DNA of 64,000 nucleotides from positions 1,302,001-1,366,000 of the forward strand of contig OW818699.1 of the NCBI GenBank assembly GCA_942493385.1, given 5' to 3'. The notes beneath the pieces were generated by a model. It saw only the letters and a program-made list of their open reading frames with translations, was not told the origin of the DNA and ran no database searches. Positions 35,475 to 43,393 of this stretch are shown here, piece by piece (position 1 is the stretch's first letter; each line of letters opens with the position of its first letter). The DNA is from UBA8389 sp942493385 (lineage in GTDB: Bacteria; Bacteroidota; Bacteroidia; Bacteroidales; UBA1402). Made by a program: the position numbers and the translations under genes.

Positions 35475-36815
35475 CTATTTGTTGTTTATATAATTCAGTA
35501 GATTGCCTTTGCCCTGTTCTAGGTTGATGCGGGCGATGTAAAGCGTTAAAAGTTTTGAGTAGTAATTATTGGTACTCTCGTTGTAGGAGCTTTCTGCTTG
35601 AACGAGGTCCAGTGAAGTAGCAACACCTTGCTGGTATTGAAGTTGGGTATTCTTATAGACTTTTTCGGACAAGGTCAGGTTCTCTTTCTCATTTTTGATG
35701 TTGTTGACAGCCGTCCGATATTGGTTTTCGTAGTTGGACAAGTCTACCTGGATGGCTTGCTTGCTTTGTTCCATTTTCACCCTGCTCTTCTCCATGTTCA
35801 GATTGGATTGTGCAATGCGCTGTTGGCGTTGAAGTCCGTCGAAAATAGGTACGCGAAGGCTGAAAATAAGGGCTGAGCTAGTAAACCAAGGTTCATTGGC
35901 AGACAGAAAGTTCATTTCTTTCCGCTGAGCGCTACTGGCAATATTGGCCGTGAAATTGAGTGTTGGCAAGTAACCAGCCTTGTTCCGATTTTTATCGGCT
36001 TCGAATACTTTTAACGCAATTTTTTGAAGTTGGTAATCGGTTCGGTTTTCCACATTAAAGTCACTTAACAAATCTTCAAGAGACTGATTGTCAATATTCA
36101 TAACAGTGTCGGTCAGCGCAATTCCAGTTTCAACCGGCATTCCCATGTAATTCTTCAGATTGGAGAGCGATTGTGAATAATTCAACTCACTTTGTTGAAC
36201 CTGAGATTTTAGATTGTTATAACTGACTCGGATCTTATCCACATCAATTTGTTTGGCCATACCATTCTGAAATCGTAGTTCCGTAGATGCCAGCTGTTTG
36301 GCCGAAGTGTTCAATGTAGAACGCAAAGAGCTCAGTTGTTTCCCTATTACCAATGTCTGGTAGTAGGTGACACCGATGCTGTAAGCGGATTGCTCTTTGG
36401 TCATTTTCAGCGATTGTTGAGCCTGAGTTTCACTCAATTTGGAAGCTTTCAACGCCAACGGGAAGGTTGGGTCGAACAGTTTCTGAGTAAGTTGTACGGA
36501 TCCTCCCAAATTGAATTGTGTTCCAAACTGTACTTTCAACATGTCTGTAGAGCCTGGTACCAAAAAATTGGGAATTAATTGAGTTGCCAATAGAATGTTG
36601 TCGGTGTACGAAGCAGATCCGTCAATTTGCGGAAGCATGGTGCCAATTTGTTCTTTGACCTTTCGTCCGGCAATTTCAACGTCGTAACCTGCGTTAACGA
36701 TGTTTCCGTTTGCTTTGTTGGCGTAGTCAATGCATTGTTTGAGCGAAAACCCTTCACTGAATGCCAGTAAGGGTAGTGTGCACAATACAGCTAATACTAA
36801 TCTTCTTTTTTTCAT
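35475..36815 (-). CDS. TolC-family outer-membrane efflux protein
   Basis: A 446-residue outer-membrane factor with signal peptide (MKKRRLVLAVLCTLPLLAFS) and two repeated TolC-type halves of long alternating helices. Recognisable segments are FSLKQCIDYANKANGNIVNAG (about 23-43), LRSTLNTSAKQLAS, the second-half YENQYRTAVNNIKNEKENLTLSEKVY and the final YLVQ-like YYSKLLTLYIARINLEQGKGNLLNYINN. It forms the exit duct for the efflux complex. Being first of the three structural genes, it sits 21 bases after the tetR-type gene and is probably co-transcribed with it. Confidence 0.92.
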   Translation of the reverse strand: MKKRRLVLAVLCTLPLLAFSEGFSLKQCIDYANKANGNIVNAGYDVEIAGRKVKEQIGTMLPQIDGSASYTDNILLATQLIPNFLVPGSTDMLKVQFGTQFNLGGSVQLTQKLFDPTFPLALKASKLSETQAQQSLKMTKEQSAYSIGVTYYQTLVIGKQLSSLRSTLNTSAKQLASTELRFQNGMAKQIDVDKIRVSYNNLKSQVQQSELNYSQSLSNLKNYMGMPVETGIALTDTVMNIDNQSLEDLLSDFNVENRTDYQLQKIALKVFEADKNRNKAGYLPTLNFTANIASSAQRKEMNFLSANEPWFTSSALIFSLRVPIFDGLQRQQRIAQSNLNMEKSRVKMEQSKQAIQVDLSNYENQYRTAVNNIKNEKENLTLSEKVYKNTQLQYQQGVATSLDLVQAESSYNESTNNYYSKLLTLYIARINLEQGKGNLLNYINNK

Positions 36816-36836
36816 ATGACTATTAAAGTATGATTT

Positions 36837-37433
36837 TTAAAGTGTGATGCTATTTAGGAACCGTTCGATGAACGATTTGTACAATTCTCTGGGAGTGAAA
36901 TGCATGTCTTTTGAATGAGGATTCGGATGACCCTCAAACATCATGATGGCGCTGATGGTTCCGCTCATTAGGCAAACCCAGTTGAAGATTAGTGGAATTA
37001 GATCGCAACCCTCCTTTTTGGTAATTTTGACGAAGATGTCTTTGATGGCAGTCATACCCTTCATGACTTCATCCCCGGGCTTGCGGCGCTCGAGGCTGAA
37101 CATCAATTGGTATAAGACTTTGTTGTTGAATGCGAAATCCCAATGCCGCAGGGAAATTTCCAGCAGTGTTTCTTTGGGGTCGAGATTTAACTTGAAAACA
37201 GATTGGTATTCTTTGAACAAGGTCTCGTAGCCGTTGTGGATGATTTCTGAAATCAATTCTTCCTTGTTCTCGAAATGTTCATACACAATAGGGGCTGTGT
37301 ATTCAATGGCATCGGCTATCTTGCGGATAGTCAGGGCATGCCAGCCTTCTTTTTCCGCAATGCTCAGTGCTGCTGCCAGCATGGCGTTGCGGAGTGCTTC
37401 TTTGTCTCGGATTTTGCGTTCCTGATGTCCCAT
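36837..37433 (-). CDS. TetR/AcrR family transcriptional regulator
   Basis: A 198-residue TetR-type regulator. The N-terminal HTH is clear: LRNAMLAAALSIAEKEGWHALTIRKIADAIEYTAPIVYEHFENKEELISEI (about 14-64). The C-terminal half is the helical ligand-binding domain (TetR_C_13-like character). As first gene of the operon tetR-tolC-MFP-RND it most likely represses its own promoter (37468-37498) and is released by a pump substrate. Confidence 0.93.
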   Translation of the reverse strand: MGHQERKIRDKEALRNAMLAAALSIAEKEGWHALTIRKIADAIEYTAPIVYEHFENKEELISEIIHNGYETLFKEYQSVFKLNLDPKETLLEISLRHWDFAFNNKVLYQLMFSLERRKPGDEVMKGMTAIKDIFVKITKKEGCDLIPLIFNWVCLMSGTISAIMMFEGHPNPHSKDMHFTPRELYKSFIERFLNSITL

Positions 37434-37467
37434 TTTATACGGTTGGTAAAAAATCTAACAATGTTCG

Positions 37468-37498
37468 CAAAAGTACAAAGAAGTTTGATATGTGCAGA
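37468..37498 (-). promoter_or_regulatory. Promoter of the tetR-efflux operon
   Basis: On the minus strand TCTG (37498-37495) and TACTTTTG (37475-37468) are 19 bases apart, one mismatch from the Bacteroidota TTTG-N19-TAnnTTTG consensus, 34 bases before the tetR ATG. TetR binding would be expected here. Confidence 0.65.
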
Positions 37499-37563
37499 GG
37501 TTTTGGTTAAAAAAATAAGTAAATGGTTGTTTTTTTTAGAAATTTAACAATAGAATTGGGTAT

Positions 37564-38073
37564 TCATTCAAACAGTTGCATGGTTGTGGCAATACCGTTT
37601 AATAAAGCGTGTAATAGGAAAGTTGTAAGAAATGGGTCACCTTTTTTTGATCTAGCATGATAGGTATATTGGAAAACGATGCCCATCAAAGTTGCTAAAA
37701 GGATGTATTGCAGGCTAAAATCATGAATACATCCGAATACAATGGCAGGAAGTAGGATGGTGATCCAAACCCGTCGCTTCATGAATTCAAACAAATTTAG
37801 AAAATAATAGGGCATAGCTTGAAATACAAACGTTTCAAGGATTGGCCCAAGTAGGACGACCATTAAATACCTAAACCAAATATTTTCAGGTAATCCCAGT
37901 TTTGAATAATCGGTTTCAGGCAAATCCAAATATTCTCCCATATAGAAAGCGGGAATGAACAAACCGATTAACATGAGATAGGCCATTGGTACGTAAAAAT
38001 AAATGGGCATTGTTTCAGTTAATTTTACAAATTTTGCCATCATTCCGTCCGGTTTTTTTTCAATTGTTTCCAT
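37564..38073 (-). CDS. CPBP-family intramembrane protein, bacteriocin immunity candidate
   Basis: A 169-residue protein from ATG 38073 (METIEKKPDG); a GTG at 38094 would fall inside a hairpin and is not preferred. Four to six membrane helices are apparent. CPBP (Abi/CAAX protease-like) motifs are recognisable but altered: the EExxxR motif reads E80-T81-FVF-Q85 in GPILETFVFQ, while motif 2 (FGCIH, His117) and motif 3 (HALLN, His155/Asn159) are intact. CPBP proteins next to double-glycine bacteriocin genes (for example PlnI-type) give self-immunity in lactic acid bacteria. Here the gene follows the two leader-peptide genes on the same strand, so an immunity or leader-associated role is inferred. 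Confidence 0.8.
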   Translation of the reverse strand: METIEKKPDGMMAKFVKLTETMPIYFYVPMAYLMLIGLFIPAFYMGEYLDLPETDYSKLGLPENIWFRYLMVVLLGPILETFVFQAMPYYFLNLFEFMKRRVWITILLPAIVFGCIHDFSLQYILLATLMGIVFQYTYHARSKKGDPFLTTFLLHALLNGIATTMQLFE

Positions 38074-38091
38074 AGTCGTTTTTTTAGTAAT

Positions 38092-38121
38092 CACTCAGCA
38101 ATGTTTTACCACTGCTGAGTG
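38092..38121 (-). promoter_or_regulatory. Hairpin between peptide genes and CPBP gene
   Basis: CACTCAGCA (38121-38113 on the minus strand) pairs perfectly with TGCTGAGTG (38100-38092) across a 12-base loop. An A-run rather than a T-run follows, so it looks more like an mRNA 3'-end stabiliser or partial attenuator that separates peptide output from the CPBP gene than like a full terminator. Confidence 0.55.
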
Positions 38122-38131
38122 AATGTTTAAT

Positions 38132-38305
38132 TTAAGCCATCCATTGTCCGTTATCGCCGCTGTATTCTTGAATTTTGGTTAGAGATCCAATAATAAAACC
38201 AAAGACTTTTGCAGCTAATGCTCCAACTGCACTTCCACCGTTTAACTCAACCAATTCCTGGTTCGTTAGGTCTGTGAATAGACCACTATTAAGATTCTGT
38301 TTCAT
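38132..38305 (-). CDS. Double-glycine leader peptide B, putative class IIb bacteriocin subunit
   Basis: A 57-residue peptide. The leader, about 24 residues, ends in LTNQELVELNGG, which matches the canonical LSxxELxxIxGG recognition sequence of C39-peptidase transporters. The predicted mature part (33 residues, starting SAVGALAAKV) is hydrophobic and Ala/Gly-rich with GFIIG, a GxxxG helix-helix motif, then a polar end with Trp (NGQWMA). No homologue is recognised by name. It starts 8 bases after the stop of peptide A, and a hairpin follows it. A matching ABC transporter with a C39 domain is encoded 0.4 kb upstream of the pair. Confidence 0.82.
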   Translation of the reverse strand: MKQNLNSGLFTDLTNQELVELNGGSAVGALAAKVFGFIIGSLTKIQEYSGDNGQWMA

Positions 38306-38313
38306 ACCAATTA

Positions 38314-38496
38314 TTATAAAGCTGCTTTATAACCAGCGGTGTAACCTTCGATGAAAGAAGCCTTATAGGTTTTCCAGTTTTCGTAAATGTCGATTGCTGC
38401 TGCGGCCAATTCCTTGATCCATCCGCCATCAACCTCTCTCATTTCCACCGCACTCAGCTCCATCACTCCGGCGGCATTTAAATTCATTGTATTCAT
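38314..38496 (-). CDS. Double-glycine leader peptide A, putative class IIb bacteriocin subunit
   Basis: A 60-residue peptide whose leader ends LSAVEMREVDGG (cleavage after residue 25; an internal Met4 start would give a 22-residue leader). The predicted mature part, 35 residues beginning WIKELAAAAIDIY, is amphipathic, rich in Tyr/Trp/Ala and contains GYTAG, a GxxxG motif. Two-peptide class IIb bacteriocins typically have one GxxxG motif in each partner through which the helices pair in the target membrane. The gene is the first of the tandem pair and has its own upstream region with a TACATTTG box. Confidence 0.83.
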   Translation of the reverse strand: MNTMNLNAAGVMELSAVEMREVDGGWIKELAAAAIDIYENWKTYKASFIEGYTAGYKAAL

Positions 38497-38576
38497 AGAT
38501 TTTATAAAAGTGTTTTTTGTACTTACTCATTTAAGGCTTTTCAGTGACCGCCTACAAGGTTGCAACGATTGTATTG

Positions 38577-38584
38577 CAAATGTA
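38577..38584 (-). promoter_or_regulatory. -7 box for the peptide genes
   Basis: TACATTTG on the minus strand, about 80 bases before the peptide A start, matches TAnnTTTG. No good -33 box is seen. Two TTGCAA palindromes (about 38560-38565 and 38575-38580) flank the predicted start of transcription and could bind a regulator. Confidence 0.45.
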
Positions 38585-38661
38585 TATTACCGCACTTTTA
38601 TATTATCATAGTGTGTGCAAAAATATTAAAAAATAATCAATATAAAACACATCAATGTAAA

Positions 38662-38913
38662 TTATTTTGAAATATTTTCAACACCGATGTCAATGCGAAG
38701 CCTCACTGGTCTGGTATATAAGTAGGTCAATCTACTTTTGTTGTACGTCAACGGCAATCCCATGTCTTTCATTTCGTCCAGAATTCCATAGAGATAACTT
38801 TCGCTGATGCCCAATTTCTGGGCAAATAAACGCGGTGCTCCGGTAGCTTCCAATCGGATAAGCTGGTCGGCACGACGGAGACGCTCCGTATATTTCAAGA
38901 GTTGTGTTGTCAT
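38662..38913 (-). CDS. Small HTH protein coupled to the C39 transporter
   Basis: An 83-residue protein from ATG 38913, which overlaps the transporter stop (ATGA); a longer frame from 38940 would extend into the transporter. The core is a helix-turn-helix: LRRADQLIRLEATGAPRLFAQKLGISESYLYGILDEMKDMGLPLTYN follows the wHTH pattern of Bacteroidota one-domain regulators, with recognition helix around SESYLYGILDEM. It has no sensor domain. Lying between transporter and peptide genes and translated with the former, it most likely controls the peptide promoter at 38577. Confidence 0.75.
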   Translation of the reverse strand: MTTQLLKYTERLRRADQLIRLEATGAPRLFAQKLGISESYLYGILDEMKDMGLPLTYNKSRLTYLYTRPVRLRIDIGVENISK

Positions 38914-41069
38914 AACTGTATGGGTAATGTGGCTTGCCAAAGCCGATAATATTCGCCTTTTAATTCGTACAATTCCTGATGATTGCCAGCTTCGGCCACC
39001 ACCCCTTGATGCAGCACTACAATTCGGTCCGCATCTTGGATGGTTGAAAGTCGATGCGCGATCACGATGACGGTTTTACCCATCAAAGCAAAAGCACGCA
39101 GGCATTCCTTGACATGCTTTTCCGAGTGCGAATCCAGTGAAGATGTCGCTTCGTCGAAAATGAGAATCTCCGGGTTTTTATAGAGTGCCCGTGCAATGGC
39201 GATTCGTTGACGTTCGCCTCCCGAAAGGGAAAGTCCATGTTCACCCACTGCCGTATGATAGGCAAGGGGCATTTTTTCAATGAAGGCTCGAATACCCAGT
39301 GAACCGCAAATGGAAAGCACCCGCTCCATATCCGGCTCGTATTCCCCCAAGGCAATGTTTTCCAAAATGCTACCAGCAAAGAGCTGCACTTCTTGAGGCA
39401 CTGTGGCCACCAATCGACGCAGGCTTTCGTTTCGGATGAAACGGAGCTCGCAATCGCCGATGCTAATTTGCCCTTGCTGAATGGGATAAATATTTTGCAG
39501 TAAGGAGATTAACGTTGTTTTCCCAGAACCGCTCTCACCAATGATGGCCGTTGTCTTCCCTTTCGAGATCGTTAGGCTGAAATCTTCAAAAACCTGCTGG
39601 CGGGTGCCGTATCGAAAAGAAACCTGCCGAAAATGGATGTCTCCGATGAGAGCAGGGCACAGTTCGAGTTTTCCGTCAACCACTTCTTCCTGTTCCAAAT
39701 CCATGATCTGAAAGAGGCGTTCGGCAGCGATGAGGGCGTCCTGGATGGTTTGGTTGGCACCGATCAGTGAAAGAACAGGTCCCAGAATGTAGCCGGTCAG
39801 CGCATAGAACGACATCAGTGTTCCGGCAGTCAATTCCTGAACCATGACCAAGTTGCTACCCGCCCAAAGCACGGCGATGGTAATGCCACCGGAAACCAAT
39901 TGGGAGAACGCGTTGATTCGAATGCCTGCCTGCCCGCTTGAATAAGTGCCTTGCAGCAACCGCACAAACCGCGTTTCCGTTTTGAGGTGGACGAACCTTT
40001 CCATGCCGAACCGCTTGATGGTACCGATGGCATTGACCGATTCCACCAACTGGGATTCCAGGTCGGCTGAACGCTCCATGATGCTGCGTGAAAATTTGCG
40101 GTTGATCCGGTTGGCCACCACATAAAGCAGTACGAAAAAAGGAATGCAAATAAAGGTAATTATGGTGAGCTTCCAAGAATAGACGAACATCAAAAAGGAA
40201 GTAAAAACTAAAATCATCACATTCACAGCCAGTTCCAGCGAAACATTATTGATGAAATATCGGATCTTCACCGCATCGTTGATTCTGGAAATGATTTCAC
40301 CCGTGCGCATCGTGTCGAAGAAGGGCTGAGGTAGAGTCAGCAAGTGTCTGTAGTAACCAAGTATCAAGGTCGCGTCGAGTTTTTGCCCAGTTTTCAGAGC
40401 CAGAATGCTTTTCATCGCACCGATAAATGTTCGTAAGATCAACAACACAATCATGATGATGCTAAGCAAATGCAGCAGATTCACATTGCCATCCCCCAAT
40501 ACATTGTCCACAATTTTCTCCACATAAATGGAAGTGCCCAGTCCCAAAATGCTGTAGATCATGGCACCGAACAAGGCTTGATTCATCACCGTGCGATGCG
40601 GTTTCAGCAAGTGCAAGAATTGGCGGAGACTCGATTCCTTCAGGTTCTCTCGACGGAAGGATTCATCGGGGACAAGCAAAATGAGCACGCCCGACCATAT
40701 TTTTAAAAACGCCTCTGTGGGCATGCTGTGAAACCTACCATCTTCGGGATCCATAAACGTAATGCCCTTCGGCTTCACCTTATATACCACGACAAAATGC
40801 TGAAGTTGCTCCCGGATGACGTGCGCAATGCCTGGCAATGGAATCTTACTTAGACTCTCAGGCAGTCCACGCACCGCCTTGCAGGTGAAACCCAGTTTCG
40901 TAGCGGCTTCCACCATCCCAAGGGCATTGGTGCCCCGTTTGTCAGTGGAAGCGTATTGACGAATCCTGGCGATGGGAATGTGCAAACCATAACTGGCTGA
41001 AACCGAGGCTAGGCAAGCTGCGCCGCAGTCCGTAATGTCGTGCTGTTTGATGCAAATCTTCTTTTTCAT
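38910..41069 (-). CDS. Peptidase C39 domain ABC transporter (bacteriocin maturation and export)
   Basis: A 719-residue peptidase-containing ABC transporter. N-terminal C39 domain: Gln9 and catalytic Cys15 in KQHDITDCGAACLAS, His91 in LQHFVVVYK and Asp107 in FMDPEDG, a complete triad plus oxyanion Gln. The transmembrane domain (about 160-440, six helices) follows. The ATPase has Walker A GESGSGKT (about 508-516), signature LSGGERQR and Walker B ILIFDEATSSLD. Such proteins cut leaders after GG and pump the peptide across the inner membrane. It starts 3 bases after the HlyD gene. The substrates are very probably the GG-leader peptides encoded at 38132-38496. Confidence 0.95.
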   Translation of the reverse strand: MKKKICIKQHDITDCGAACLASVSASYGLHIPIARIRQYASTDKRGTNALGMVEAATKLGFTCKAVRGLPESLSKIPLPGIAHVIREQLQHFVVVYKVKPKGITFMDPEDGRFHSMPTEAFLKIWSGVLILLVPDESFRRENLKESSLRQFLHLLKPHRTVMNQALFGAMIYSILGLGTSIYVEKIVDNVLGDGNVNLLHLLSIIMIVLLILRTFIGAMKSILALKTGQKLDATLILGYYRHLLTLPQPFFDTMRTGEIISRINDAVKIRYFINNVSLELAVNVMILVFTSFLMFVYSWKLTIITFICIPFFVLLYVVANRINRKFSRSIMERSADLESQLVESVNAIGTIKRFGMERFVHLKTETRFVRLLQGTYSSGQAGIRINAFSQLVSGGITIAVLWAGSNLVMVQELTAGTLMSFYALTGYILGPVLSLIGANQTIQDALIAAERLFQIMDLEQEEVVDGKLELCPALIGDIHFRQVSFRYGTRQQVFEDFSLTISKGKTTAIIGESGSGKTTLISLLQNIYPIQQGQISIGDCELRFIRNESLRRLVATVPQEVQLFAGSILENIALGEYEPDMERVLSICGSLGIRAFIEKMPLAYHTAVGEHGLSLSGGERQRIAIARALYKNPEILIFDEATSSLDSHSEKHVKECLRAFALMGKTVIVIAHRLSTIQDADRIVVLHQGVVAEAGNHQELYELKGEYYRLWQATLPIQL

Positions 41070-41072
41070 CGA

Positions 41073-42206
41073 TTAGTTGTTTTGAGGATTCGCCCAATCA
41101 TCCATTTTCTCATAAATCAAATGAAACAACGACCGACGGTTCACCAGAAAGCGCGTTTGCACCGTCATTCCTTTTTTCAGGAAACCGCATTTGCCGTTCC
41201 TCAAGGTCAAAAAAGGTCGCTCCATGCGGCATTTCACTTTGTAGAACGGCGTTTCATTCAACAAAACAAAGTCGGAGGAAATGTCAAAAACCCGGCCGTT
41301 CAGTTTGCCCCACTGGTTGTAATCGAAGGCTTCGACCAATACGCTGACTTTCATGGAAATGTGCAGGAAACCAATGTCCTTAGGCTGCAGAAAGCATTCC
41401 ACAACAAGGGTGGAATCTGGGCTGATGACGCCGATGGATTGGCCACTGTACACGCGACCACCTGGATACAAACCGGCAAATTGCTCCAACGTTCCTTGTA
41501 CAGGAGCCGTCAGGGCATATTGGTTGTGTTCCTGTTCCAGCCTATGCAAACTAGCAAAAGATTCCTCTTGTTGCCTCAACAGATCGTTTAAATCCGATTT
41601 CCACAGCGACAATCGGTTCTCATGCAGGGTTTTCAGTTCCCGCACGAAGCGTTCCTTTTCATGTTGGTAGTTTTCAAACTCATCCTGAGGAATGACGCCG
41701 GTAAGAAACAAGGGTTCGTTCCGTTTAAGTTTCCGGTCGGCTTCCTCAATGGAAAGTGCAAGCTCCTCTTTTTGTCGCACAAACAGGAAATATTCCTGAT
41801 GCCGCTTGTCGGAATGGAAATTCATAGTGCTAAGTGAACATAGTGCCTTCAAATCCGAAATTTGATCCGAAAGATTACTCAAAATGCTTCGCTGATTGGA
41901 CAAACTCGCGTCCACTGAGGCTGTATTCAACAACAGTATGGTGTCCCCTTTTTTCAGAAGACTGCCTTCCCGAGCATACAGTCGAACAATGGTTTCAGCC
42001 ACCGGCGCCTTCAACTCAACTTTCTCGGTGATGGGACGCACCACGCCAACCCCATGCACCACGATGTCCACGTACAAGAATGGTAATGATAGCAAGGTCG
42101 CAAAGACGGCCAGCGCTACTATCAGGTAAATTACGTTGTTTTTTCGACTATGCCGGAAAATCTGTTTTTCAATGCAGAAATCAGGATCGAGCTCAGGTAA
42201 ATTCAT
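41073..42206 (-). CDS. HlyD-family periplasmic adaptor of bacteriocin exporter
   Basis: A 377-residue adaptor with a cytoplasmic N-terminus, a membrane helix (NNVIYLIVALAVFATLLSLPFLY, about 23-45), a lipoyl half (ELKAPVAETIVRLYAREGS), a long coiled-coil hairpin (about 100-240) and a second lipoyl half (YALTAPVQGTLEQFAGLYPGG), then a beta domain. It joins the C39 transporter to an outer-membrane channel. No TolC-type gene is in this cluster, so a channel encoded elsewhere (perhaps the tolC-like gene at 35475) would be used. It is the first gene of the transporter operon; an AT-rich 53-base gap lies upstream. Confidence 0.9.
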   Translation of the reverse strand: MNLPELDPDFCIEKQIFRHSRKNNVIYLIVALAVFATLLSLPFLYVDIVVHGVGVVRPITEKVELKAPVAETIVRLYAREGSLLKKGDTILLLNTASVDASLSNQRSILSNLSDQISDLKALCSLSTMNFHSDKRHQEYFLFVRQKEELALSIEEADRKLKRNEPLFLTGVIPQDEFENYQHEKERFVRELKTLHENRLSLWKSDLNDLLRQQEESFASLHRLEQEHNQYALTAPVQGTLEQFAGLYPGGRVYSGQSIGVISPDSTLVVECFLQPKDIGFLHISMKVSVLVEAFDYNQWGKLNGRVFDISSDFVLLNETPFYKVKCRMERPFLTLRNGKCGFLKKGMTVQTRFLVNRRSLFHLIYEKMDDWANPQNN

Positions 42207-42259
42207 TTTACGAACATTAAATTAACAATGCCGTAAAGATAAATAAAATTAATAATAAA

Positions 42260-43358
42260 TTAATACATGATTAAACTTTTTCCGAGCGCTTCCGAGATGT
42301 TTCGGCTTAAAGGTGGAATGTGGTACTTCGGCAGATCCTCCCAGTAATTGTACGTATATCCGTGTGAATACCTAAGACCGTATCCGCTAAACTTGATGCT
42401 TTTCAGCGCCGATTTCGGCACCATTCTGGATTCGTAGAGGTAGAATTCGTTGATGCCTGTATTATCGACTTCGACAGGGTCCTTCTTGTGTTTTAAGAAG
42501 ACGCGGCGCGACTGGGTGAAACATTCCAAATTGTCGTAGGTCAGTTGGTTGAGGTCGGTTGTGCCATATAATTCCGATTGACTGGTTGCTACAACACGGC
42601 AGGTATAAAGGAACAAATCATAGCGCTTTTCTTTGGCAGGAGCCAGCAAGTCTACGTTGGTTTGAATGTTTTTACCCGTTGAATTGACTCGTACGAAACC
42701 CACCAAGGTGTTTTTTTTTACGAATGTCTGCACCTGATGCGTTCGACGTGAATTCGAAGCTCCTTCCCAAACGATCGGCCAGCTCGTTGCCATTTTTAAA
42801 ATAAGGCGTGCAGGCTAGTCCGACAACGACCATTACCTTGCGCTTCTTGGCCTTGGCTATTTGCGCTTCGTTTCGGAACGTCCTAAATTCCAGCATTCGG
42901 AATTTGACACTTTTACCATCGGGAGAAATGTAGTATTCACCGATGCCGTCCGTATAGTATTTCGGTGTGCCGTCCTCCAGATGGTAGCCGCGGAAATAAC
43001 CTTTCAGCACCAGATACATCGGTTCCTTGGAAGCTTTGCCAACCGTGACTTCAGGCAAGGAAATGATGCGACGCTGCATCTTTAAAACCTTGGAATTCCT
43101 TAGCTCGGCTGAACTCAATTCAAGTGTTTGGTAAGCAATCTGCTGAATGCTGATGTGCTTGTTTCCTTTCAAAAGCGTTTGACTCAAATGCGTGGTATCC
43201 AAAATGCCGTTAATGTCTGAAGTCGCTGCCAGCTTGCCGTCGTCTGTTAGCAGGTGTGCGAAGGCGACGGGTTGCCCATCCGTTTGGTCGGTGATGCGGA
43301 TCTGCGCCTTAACGCTAATAAAAAACAAGCAAAATAGTAGTATATAAAACGTTCTCAT
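42260..43358 (-). pseudogene. Secreted carboxypeptidase-regulatory-like domain protein, interrupted at an A9 tract
   Basis: Two overlapping frames together make one protein of about 365 residues. Frame 1 (from 43358) gives a signal peptide (FYILLFCLFFISVKAQ), a carboxypeptidase-regulatory-like beta domain (about 20-100) and a mixed domain with YFRGYHLEDGTPKYYTDG. It then reads through nine A (42719-42711 on the minus strand) into a short tail. Removing one A restores frame 2, which continues VGFVRVNSTGKNIQTNVD to ALGKSLIMY. So this is a frameshifted gene, a contingency locus, a transcriptional-slippage gene, or a sequencing error. It lies 53 bases before the HlyD start, same strand, so it may belong to the export operon. 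Function unknown. Confidence 0.75.
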
Positions 43359-43393
43359 TGCATCTGCATTTTTGCAAATCTTTTCAGACCTGT

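Noticed and set aside
42672..42793. Independent start for the second half of the carboxypeptidase-regulatory-domain protein
   Set aside because: The ATG at 42793 lies in the region that frame 1 already codes; the two frames join naturally at the A9 tract, so one interrupted gene is the simpler reading.
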